This document shows positions 1 through 5,121 of a stretch of DNA of 5,121 nt, one piece after another. The stretch is from positions 1-5,121 of the forward strand of contig JAGVQF010000039.1 in NCBI GenBank assembly GCA_020051815.1, written 5' to 3'. The notes under the pieces were generated by a model. It had not been told where the DNA came from. It saw nothing but the letters and a program-made list of their open reading frames with translations, and made no database searches. Each line of letters opens with the position of its first letter. The stretch's first letter is position 1. A program made the translations under genes and the position numbers. Source of the DNA: Candidatus Saganbacteria bacterium. Its GTDB lineage: Bacteria > Margulisbacteria > WOR-1 > O2-12-FULL-45-9 > XYB2-FULL-48-7.

Positions 1-49
1 GATTGCTGATTTCCGCTCGTTTTCTCTCGCATTGCATTCTCTTAATAAC

Positions 50-53
50 GGAG
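50..53 (+). promoter_or_regulatory. Ribosome binding site deciding the start at 62
   Basis: GGAG lies 8 bases upstream of the ATG at 62, a good Shine-Dalgarno spacing. It is only 2 bases from the alternative in-frame ATG at 56, so it argues for the start at 62. I see no convincing promoter in bases 1-49; transcription probably begins upstream of the window or from a weak promoter. Confidence 0.5.
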
Positions 54-61
54 ACATGGGA

Positions 62-364
62 ATGAAGACAACTTTCTTTTATACAGCGTTGTTTTTTTCG
101 CTTTTAGGCATTGGGGCAATCAAAAATGGGTATAATAGTATAGGCGTGAGTCATCTTCTTTCGGGCGTGTTTTTTGGGGTCTTATTTATCGGTTTTCGGA
201 GAAGAATCGCTTTTTGTCAATCTTCTTTTAGAAATATCTCCGAACAATTAATTGAACGGTATTCGCTGAGAGAGATCCCAGAAAATTTAGAGGCGTTCGA
301 TAGGAAAGCTTTTGAAAAATTAAATGAGCTTTTGTTAATGAGGCGCGGTCTAAACGGCAGATAG
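62..364 (+). CDS. Small two-helix membrane protein of unknown function
   Basis: I do not recognise this family. With the start at 62 the product has 100 residues. Two hydrophobic stretches are visible, about residues 3-20 (rich in Phe, Leu, Ile, Gly) and 27-45. A short polar loop (KNGYNS) joins them, and an Arg-Arg-Arg cluster at 46-48 follows the second. By the positive-inside rule this suggests a helical hairpin in the inner membrane, with both ends and a roughly 55-residue charged, probably helical tail in the cytoplasm. The ATG at 62 is preferred because GGAG at 50-53 sits 8 bases before it. The in-frame ATG at 56 is too close to that site, and the frame opens only with a TTG at 32. The gene is followed by a strong terminator. 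It is AT-rich (about 39% GC by hand count over 1-360), unlike its neighbours, and converges on the GH42 gene with only 8 bases between stops. It has no visible functional link to the sugar genes. Confidence 0.68.
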   Translation: MKTTFFYTALFFSLLGIGAIKNGYNSIGVSHLLSGVFFGVLFIGFRRRIAFCQSSFRNISEQLIERYSLREIPENLEAFDRKAFEKLNELLLMRRGLNGR

Positions 365-372
365 CAGTTAGA

Positions 373-2136
373 TTACAGGTATCTTTTAAGGGCGGGTAGA
401 AAACTATTTTTCCCGCCCTTTTTTATTGTCAGGAACAGGCTGAAGTTAGCGTAAATTACTTTGCCTTTGCCGATCTTCTTTTCTATCAACTGATGTTTTC
501 TGCCCTTGCCTTCGAATACGTCAAGAAAACCGTCTTTTGTGATCTCGTTATGATCATAGGTTAAGCCGAGCAGCTCTGCCGACAACGGTTTCTGATAGAG
601 ATGGCCGTTCTCGTCTTTCAGACCGAAACGCGCTTCGGTGATCAATGTGCCGCCGGCGGCGATCCATTTCTTTAGGTTAGCAAATTGTTTCAGGGATAAC
701 AGGTAAGGGTTAGGGAGGAGGAGGGAGGAGTAATGAATGTTGCCCTTTTCCAAGTCCTGTTCAAAAATGAAGTCCGCGGCTTTGTATTTGTTGTAAGCTA
801 ATTGATAAGCCCCTTGGATCGAAGTCATGCCGTACATCAGCCCGATATCGACGCGTACCGATTCCCACTGTCCCGCAATGCCGCGTGGCGGGCCTTGTTC
901 CTGGTAGCTTTGGATATCACTTGAGCGGAGATAGGCGATGGCTATCTTTGAATTACGAATTACGAATGACGAATTACGAATTAAGGAAGATAATCTTTTA
1001 ATCACTTTGAGCCGCTTGGTCGGCGAACCGTCAGCTTTCAAGATGCCGAAGCCGCCGGTCTCCGCGCCGAAGAGCGGCGGGCGCCAGGCATGATAGAGGA
1101 GGGCTTTGACGCCGCGATCCAACGCCATCTTTGTCCACCACTCGATCTCGGGCCCCTCGACATAATCGGGGTTACCCCAGCGCACGTTCTGGCCGCCCTG
1201 CAGCTCGGTGATCTGGAACTCGGCTTTTTTGCCCCGAACGTAACTCTTCCAAAGGTCGAGCATAAAGGCATAATCGCGCACCCCCATCTTGCCGCCTTTG
1301 GGATAGATGTCGAGGCCATACCAGTCGAGATTTCCCGCTAAAAGACTGTGGTCGGGGACACGGGTGCAGATGCCGATAAAACCGTTGGTGCCAACTTTGT
1401 GTTTGGGGTCGATCTTTTTGACGATCTTCGCCAGGTGATCGATCCAATCGGTCAAGCGGTCGGTTTTGAACCGGAACCAATCAAGAAAGATGTGCGGCGA
1501 GACCGCTTCCCAGACGCCGGCTTTGGGGGTCTGTATGTCTTCGAATCTCGACAAGGAGTTGGTCCAAAACTTTGTCCCCCAGACCTCGTTGAGATTTTGG
1601 AGCGAGCCGTATTTTTTTCTCGCCCAGGCGATAAAGGCCTGGCGCGAATTCTGGCAGTGGCAAAAGTCGTTTGAAGTTGTGTGGTCGAGTGGAGGGTAAA
1701 CTGGCTCGTTGTCTATTTGCCACATGTGGAGAGCGGGATGATTTTTATACCGGCTGACGAGCTTGCGAGTTAACCGCTCGGCCAGTTTCCGATAATTAGG
1801 ATTGTCGCGGCAGATATTGGGCCGGGGGCCGGACTCGGGATAGAGCGTGCCGTCCTGGGCGACGGGGCGGCTGTTGGGATAAAGGCGATAGAACCAGGGC
1901 GGGACCTGCGAGGTCGGGATGCCGAGCAGGACTTTGAGACCGTGTTTGGCGCAGAGGTCCAGGGCGCGATCGAGCCCGGCAAAGTCGAATTTGCCGGCAT
2001 CCGGTTCGACCCAATCCCAGGCCATCTCGCCAAAGCGGATAATATTAAACCCGGCTTTTTTGATATTCTTGAAATTCTCGGCCCAGGTTTCTGCCGGCCA
2101 CTGATCGGGGTAAAAAGTTACGCCAAAGGGAAACAT
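373..2136 (-). CDS. Beta-galactosidase, glycoside hydrolase family 42
   Basis: This 587-residue enzyme should hydrolyse terminal beta-D-galactosides with retention of configuration. It has no signal peptide, so it is probably cytoplasmic. Residues 1 to about 384 form the TIM-barrel domain A. It opens with the family start FGVTFYPDQWP and the RFGEMAWDWVEP segment. The acid/base is Glu144 in WQIDNEP, and the nucleophile is Glu311 in QITELQGGQNVRW. Of the four zinc cysteines typical of GH42, Cys109, Cys159 and Cys161 are present, but the fourth position is Ser164. Residues 385-396 are encoded by a tandem heptamer repeat. From 397 to about 570 the sequence looks like the trimerisation domain B (AIAYLRSS, then WIAAGGTLITEARFG, then GKGKVIYANFS). 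The protein ends where relatives usually continue into a small C-terminal domain, and it is shorter than the usual roughly 650-700 residues. The ATG fits the family start and lies just downstream of an extended -10 box, with no Shine-Dalgarno site. The GH94-like gene ends 52 bases upstream on the same strand. The exact substrate is unknown. Confidence 0.93.
   Translation of the reverse strand: MFPFGVTFYPDQWPAETWAENFKNIKKAGFNIIRFGEMAWDWVEPDAGKFDFAGLDRALDLCAKHGLKVLLGIPTSQVPPWFYRLYPNSRPVAQDGTLYPESGPRPNICRDNPNYRKLAERLTRKLVSRYKNHPALHMWQIDNEPVYPPLDHTTSNDFCHCQNSRQAFIAWARKKYGSLQNLNEVWGTKFWTNSLSRFEDIQTPKAGVWEAVSPHIFLDWFRFKTDRLTDWIDHLAKIVKKIDPKHKVGTNGFIGICTRVPDHSLLAGNLDWYGLDIYPKGGKMGVRDYAFMLDLWKSYVRGKKAEFQITELQGGQNVRWGNPDYVEGPEIEWWTKMALDRGVKALLYHAWRPPLFGAETGGFGILKADGSPTKRLKVIKRLSSLIRNSSFVIRNSKIAIAYLRSSDIQSYQEQGPPRGIAGQWESVRVDIGLMYGMTSIQGAYQLAYNKYKAADFIFEQDLEKGNIHYSSLLLPNPYLLSLKQFANLKKWIAAGGTLITEARFGLKDENGHLYQKPLSAELLGLTYDHNEITKDGFLDVFEGKGRKHQLIEKKIGKGKVIYANFSLFLTIKKGGKNSFLPALKRYL
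388..424 (+). terminator. Rho-independent terminator of the small membrane-protein gene
   Basis: The arms AAGGGCGGG (388-396) and CCCGCCCTT (412-420) pair perfectly over 9 base pairs around a 15-base AT-rich loop. The plus strand then runs into a T tract (419-424). This is a classic intrinsic terminator for the gene ending at 364. On the minus strand the bases after the hairpin are TTAAAAGAT, a poor U tract, so it should terminate GH42 transcripts less well. The whole hairpin lies inside the last codons of the GH42 gene, where its arms encode KGG and LPALK near the C-terminus. Confidence 0.85.
950..984. repeat. Five-unit heptanucleotide tandem repeat inside the GH42 gene
   Basis: Five consecutive 7-bp units on the plus strand read GAATTAC (950), GAATTAC (957), GAATGAC (964), GAATTAC (971) and GAATTAA (978). 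The minus strand is therefore a run of GTAATTC-type units. Three of the five are identical and each of the others differs by one base. The array is read in the GH42 frame as residues 385-396 (LIRNSSFVIRNS), giving a 7-residue protein period. It falls between the end of the barrel and the first strand of the next domain. I recall GTAATTC-type arrays mostly as intergenic repeats in bacterial genomes; that is memory, not a search. Confidence 0.9.
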
Positions 2137-2144
2137 ATGGGGTA

Positions 2145-2153
2145 ATTATATCA
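2145..2153 (-). promoter_or_regulatory. Extended -10 promoter for the GH42 gene
   Basis: The minus strand reads TGATATAAT, a perfect match to the extended -10 consensus TGnTATAAT. The hexamer TATAAT occupies 2150-2145. No good -35 element lies at 16-18 bases; TTGGTG at 2176-2171 is 20 bases away. Extended -10 promoters often do without a -35. The usual distance puts the transcription start at about 2138, two bases before the ATG, which predicts a leaderless or nearly leaderless mRNA. The promoter would let GH42 be expressed independently of the upstream GH94-like gene. Confidence 0.6.
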
Positions 2154-2167
2154 AAGAACGAGTGGAA

Positions 2168-2191
2168 AGGCACCAAGGCATCGAGGCACTA
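2168..2191. repeat. Degenerate three-unit 8-bp tandem repeat between the two enzyme genes
   Basis: Three consecutive 8-bp plus-strand units, AGGCACCA (2168), AGGCATCG (2176) and AGGCACTA (2184), share AGGCA at constant phase. The minus strand therefore reads TGCCT every 8 bases. The array starts 14 bases upstream of the GH42 extended -10 element, and its last unit overlaps the stop codon of the GH94-like gene (2189-2191). It could be an operator-like direct repeat or a decayed piece of a common GTGCCT-type intergenic repeat. It forms no convincing hairpin, so I see no terminator between the two genes. Confidence 0.6.
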
Positions 2192-5121
2192 TGAGAGAAT
2201 GGCAAGCAGTTTCTTTATTTTTCTTTCCCGGATGAGCTTAGAATAAGGTTCACTGATTGACGGGCCCATTATTTCGACCTCTTTGCCATCATCAAGAGTC
2301 AATATATAAGAGACGGGAGAGACGCCGAAAGAGTCCTTTTTCGAGCCGTTTAAGTATGTAACCTCGATCGAGCCGAGCAGGTTAAAGCTGAACTTGCCGC
2401 CTTTGAACAGCCAGGCGGGGAGGACCGGGGCTAGCCTAAAGCAGAGCTTGCCCTTTTCATCCAGGTAAAAAATGTTCTTGCCGGTCGTCATGATCAGCCA
2501 GATGTCGATAAACTCGGCGGCGCCGCCGGAGAGGCGCGCCACAAAACCGCGGCCGTGGTTGGCCTTGTTGGGATGGGCGCTCGAGACGATAAAAGAAGAA
2601 TTTTCCAGGATACTGCGCTTGTATTTCTTAGGATCCATGAACGGCACGAGCACATCTTTGAAATCGGCAAAAAACTCGTCGTACATGCCCGCCTTGAGCA
2701 ATTCGAGAATATATTTGTATTCCATGTGGAGCCAGATCGATTCGTTTTCGAGCCAGCCGGGGGTAAAGATGCGGGTGCGGCCGACCTCGACCGGCGCGTC
2801 CTTGAGCGGCGCGTTGACCTTGTACATTTTCAACGCGCGGTCATAGAGGGGACTGGTCCTGACAAATTGATAGATTGATGGATCTTTCTCGACTTTCAGG
2901 GCGTGGACAAAACCCTCGAGAAACAGGGGAAGCGGCTTCTGAATGAATTTTTTAACCTTGAGTGTATGGCCGTTGATCGGCTCGTGAGCCGCGACCTCGT
3001 TGATAAAATAGGTGTAATAATTGCCGTATTTCGTGGCCGTTTTCTTGATGCCGCGGTCGCATTTATCAATGACGCGCCCAAAAAATTCAGCCGCGAACCT
3101 ACCGCCGACCCTGACCGTCTCGCCGCTTAAGCCGAGCTTGGTCTTTTCCCGGAAAGCCTCTTTGCTCTGGTTGGCCTCGTCCCAGCCGGTGAAATTATCT
3201 TCAAGCTGGAGCTGGCCGTTCAAGGCCTTGATAAAATCAGTTAGCTCGACCGGCAGGTCCAGCTCAAGCTTGTTCGGCAAACGCTTGAGGGCAAAGGCAC
3301 AGAGGCGCTTTAGCTCGATCGTTTCGGAGAGGGAAGAGCCGAAAAGCCCCGGCAGGCCGTTTAAGGCGTCGTACCAATCCGGCTTGTCGGCCTCCATCTC
3401 AAGCCCGATCCCCTCGGCGTCGAATGAAGCGGCCTTGTTGGCCGCTAGGCAGAGGAGCTTGACGATGAGGGTGGTTTGGTAAAGCTCGGCGCCGATCCTG
3501 ACGACATTTTTGTGGCTGTCCCGCTGATTGAGCATGGCCGCTTTCTCGACGTCAACCCGGATGCTGCCATACTGTTTGGCCTGGCCGCCGACCAGGCGGT
3601 ATCTTTCGTCCCGGGGCACAACCACGTGATCGTTATCAAAAAAGGTGAACGCCTTTTCTGCGAACAGCAATGGCTTGATCTGCTCGGGGAAGAGGCATTC
3701 AAAACTTTCCAGGAGATCGGTGTTATATGAGAAATGATCGGTCCAGAAACCCTCGCCGTGAGTCGCCCCTTCCTCCGCGACCGCCGCCCCCAGCAGGTCG
3801 CACGCGAAAGCTTCGCGCGAGGTCTTGTAAGCGTAGCCGGCGGTCTCGATCTTCTTCAGGACTTCGCCCAGGATGAAAGGGGAGAGGAGCGACTCGATCA
3901 GCGGCTCGTCGGGAGCGCTGATGTGCTCGCCCAGCAGGAACTCGGCGGCCGAGCGCGACTCCAGATAATACTGGGTGCCCAGGACGACGAGCGGATTATA
4001 GCCGTCGAGCTGGATGAGATTGAAGAACCTGATGATGTTATCGGCGCCGACCGCCGGATTAAAGAACAGGTCGTTGCGCCGGTTCTGGTTGATGTCGCGA
4101 TAGTTGCCGTTGCCCTGGGAAAAATAGGTCGGCATGAGCTTGAAGTCGTTGTAGTCGCGCTCCATGTCGCCGTGCTTGCGGTAATAGAGGTAAGCGACCT
4201 TGCCGCCCAGGCTGACGGGCAAGCCGCCGCGCATGACGTTGTCGAGGAAGGTTTGCCCGGCGTAGAGGTCAAAACTCTTTGACGAGCTCTCCGTCCTGAT
4301 ATAGGCGCAGATCGAATCGATGAGCGCTTTATTTTCGTTCGATTTCTTGGCAAAATATTTCCGGCTGGAGACTTTCTTTTCGATCTTTTTGAGCTGTTCC
4401 AGGCTATCGATATAGCCGAAGAGCGAACAGAGCTCGATCTCTCCGTGGCCGGGTAGCGCCGCCCGTTTGAAGGCGAAAGCGCTCGGCGTAAACCCCTCGG
4501 TCAGCTGGTGGGCCGGCCGGCTGAATTTTTTACTTTCGATGAAGCGGGCCGGCAGCTCAAGGCTTGAGTTTTCCCGAAAGACAGCCTGCGGATCGACGAT
4601 CATTTCTACGGCGGAGTCACGGCCGTTCTGGCTGGCGAGCGAGATAAAGAAATTGCCTTCTTTAAAATATTTTGTTTCCGAGGCGTCGGAGGGGATGACT
4701 TTTAATTTATAAAAAGGCGCGCCGCCTTCCAGGTTCTCGACCGCGCACCAGGCCTCGATCGTCTGGCTGATCCGCTTCAAAAGCGAATCGTCAAAGCCGA
4801 AAGGGACGATGATCGGCAGGCCGTCGATTACTTCGAGCTGGCGCTTTCTGCCCGAGAGATCTTTCACTTTTAAGATCCTGGCCAGGGCCGGGAACGATTC
4901 GTTGGGGACGGTAAAATATTCGACCGTGACCCGCAGCTTTAGCTTCGGGTCGTCTTCGATCAGTTCCAGGCCGCCCGGGGTGATCCGCATCTCTTTTCGG
5001 TTGGCCGTCCGCTCGCTGAATGGCTCATAATAATGGCCGTCGGCTTTGATAAAAGTCCGGAAACCGTCGAGCGAGACGCTGCGGAACGCCTTATTGGCCG
5101 GCTGGAACTCGATGATCGCCC
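2189..5121 (-). CDS. GH94-type (cellobiose phosphorylase-like) enzyme, N-terminus outside window
   Basis: The protein resembles the inverting phosphorylases of family GH94, which split a beta-glycoside with phosphate to give a sugar 1-phosphate. No signal peptide can be judged because the start is missing. The frame is open to base 5121, with 43 codons visible before the first ATG at 4990, including FQPANKAF and FRTFIKADGHYYEPF, so that ATG is internal. Counting from it, residues 1 to about 200 are the N-terminal beta-sandwich (EVIDGLPIIVPFG at 53-65). About 240-830 is the helical barrel, and the rest is C-terminal beta-structure. Likely active-site landmarks are YRDINQ at 297-302, PDWYDALNG at 537-545 with Asp541 as candidate general acid, WLENESIWLH at 746-755 with His755 as candidate phosphate ligand, and GRGF then SGGAAEF at 813-827, where Ser821-Gly822 replaces the usual Thr-Gly. 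At 976 visible residues it already exceeds ordinary cellobiose phosphorylases (about 800), so it fits a long, poorly characterised GH94-like group. The true substrate is unknown. GH42 follows 52 bases downstream. Confidence 0.85.
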   Translation of the reverse strand, partial: AIIEFQPANKAFRSVSLDGFRTFIKADGHYYEPFSERTANRKEMRITPGGLELIEDDPKLKLRVTVEYFTVPNESFPALARILKVKDLSGRKRQLEVIDGLPIIVPFGFDDSLLKRISQTIEAWCAVENLEGGAPFYKLKVIPSDASETKYFKEGNFFISLASQNGRDSAVEMIVDPQAVFRENSSLELPARFIESKKFSRPAHQLTEGFTPSAFAFKRAALPGHGEIELCSLFGYIDSLEQLKKIEKKVSSRKYFAKKSNENKALIDSICAYIRTESSSKSFDLYAGQTFLDNVMRGGLPVSLGGKVAYLYYRKHGDMERDYNDFKLMPTYFSQGNGNYRDINQNRRNDLFFNPAVGADNIIRFFNLIQLDGYNPLVVLGTQYYLESRSAAEFLLGEHISAPDEPLIESLLSPFILGEVLKKIETAGYAYKTSREAFACDLLGAAVAEEGATHGEGFWTDHFSYNTDLLESFECLFPEQIKPLLFAEKAFTFFDNDHVVVPRDERYRLVGGQAKQYGSIRVDVEKAAMLNQRDSHKNVVRIGAELYQTTLIVKLLCLAANKAASFDAEGIGLEMEADKPDWYDALNGLPGLFGSSLSETIELKRLCAFALKRLPNKLELDLPVELTDFIKALNGQLQLEDNFTGWDEANQSKEAFREKTKLGLSGETVRVGGRFAAEFFGRVIDKCDRGIKKTATKYGNYYTYFINEVAAHEPINGHTLKVKKFIQKPLPLFLEGFVHALKVEKDPSIYQFVRTSPLYDRALKMYKVNAPLKDAPVEVGRTRIFTPGWLENESIWLHMEYKYILELLKAGMYDEFFADFKDVLVPFMDPKKYKRSILENSSFIVSSAHPNKANHGRGFVARLSGGAAEFIDIWLIMTTGKNIFYLDEKGKLCFRLAPVLPAWLFKGGKFSFNLLGSIEVTYLNGSKKDSFGVSPVSYILTLDDGKEVEIMGPSISEPYSKLIRERKIKKLLAILS

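Noticed and set aside
32..61. TTG at 32 or ATG at 56 as start of the small membrane protein
   Set aside because: The TTG has no ribosome binding site, and the ATG at 56 is only 2 bases from GGAG. The ATG at 62 has ideal spacing.
691..710. Stretch AGGGATAACAGG resembling the I-SceI homing endonuclease site
   Set aside because: It differs from the full recognition sequence by a missing base and end mismatches, and it simply encodes GH42 residues (LLSLKQ). Chance resemblance.
707..728. G-rich run on the plus strand that might form a G-quadruplex
   Set aside because: Only three GGG tracts plus GG pairs are present, inside coding sequence on the non-template side. Too weak to call.
950..984. Short repeats as a CRISPR array
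   Set aside because: Units are 7 bp, directly adjacent and without spacers. This is a simple tandem repeat.
1348..1674. Plus-strand open frames opposite the GH42 catalytic domain
   Set aside because: They are mirror frames of a conserved enzyme gene, with no ribosome binding site or recognisable domain.
2171..2176. TTGGTG as a -35 box for the GH42 promoter
   Set aside because: The spacer to TATAAT is 20 bases, outside the usual 16-18. The extended -10 motif explains the promoter better.
3731..3751. GFWTDHF in the GH94-like protein as the W-x-D catalytic motif
   Set aside because: The downstream PDWYDALNG segment (around 3356-3382) is a far better match in motif and in position relative to the other GH94 landmarks.
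3734..4282. 182-residue plus-strand open frame
   Set aside because: It lies antisense to well-supported GH94-like coding sequence, has low-complexity Val/Ala/Asp/Glu content typical of a shadow frame in GC-rich DNA, and has no family resemblance.

Overview
This is a bacterial-type window using the standard genetic code. It holds two large carbohydrate-active enzyme genes on the minus strand and one small membrane-protein gene on the plus strand at the left edge. The organism cannot be named from the sequence. The carbohydrate-active genes are moderately GC-rich (about 45-70% in lines I counted by hand), while the first 360 bases are only about 39% GC. Dense gene packing and two kinds of short tandem repeat would fit an uncultured fermentative bacterium, but that is only an impression.

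Layout from left to right. At 62-364 (+) is a roughly 100-residue protein with two predicted membrane segments and no recognised family. Its stop lies 8 bases from the stop of the convergent gene at 373-2136 (-), a glycoside hydrolase family 42 (GH42) beta-galactosidase. A strong rho-independent terminator for the plus-strand gene (388-424) lies inside the last codons of the GH42 gene. The 52-base gap 2137-2188 carries a perfect extended -10 promoter almost touching the GH42 start codon, and most of a degenerate three-unit 8-bp repeat. From 2189 to the right edge (-) is a very large GH94-type (cellobiose phosphorylase-like) gene. Its reading frame stays open to base 5121, so its N-terminus lies outside the window.

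The two minus-strand genes probably work together in intracellular breakdown of beta-linked oligosaccharides. The GH94-like protein would split a beta-glycoside with phosphate, and the GH42 enzyme would hydrolyse terminal beta-galactosides. No transporter or regulator is visible, so the substrate is unknown.

The most unusual feature is a five-unit heptanucleotide tandem repeat (950-984) inside the GH42 coding sequence, exactly in the linker between the catalytic barrel and the next domain, read through in frame. Other points of note are a probable leaderless GH42 transcript, a shortened GH42 C-terminus, a zinc-site cysteine replaced by serine, and a GH94-like enzyme that keeps the catalytic landmarks but has altered substrate and phosphate loops. 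I found no RNA genes, CRISPR arrays, insertion sequences or phage genes, and no convincing new multi-gene system.
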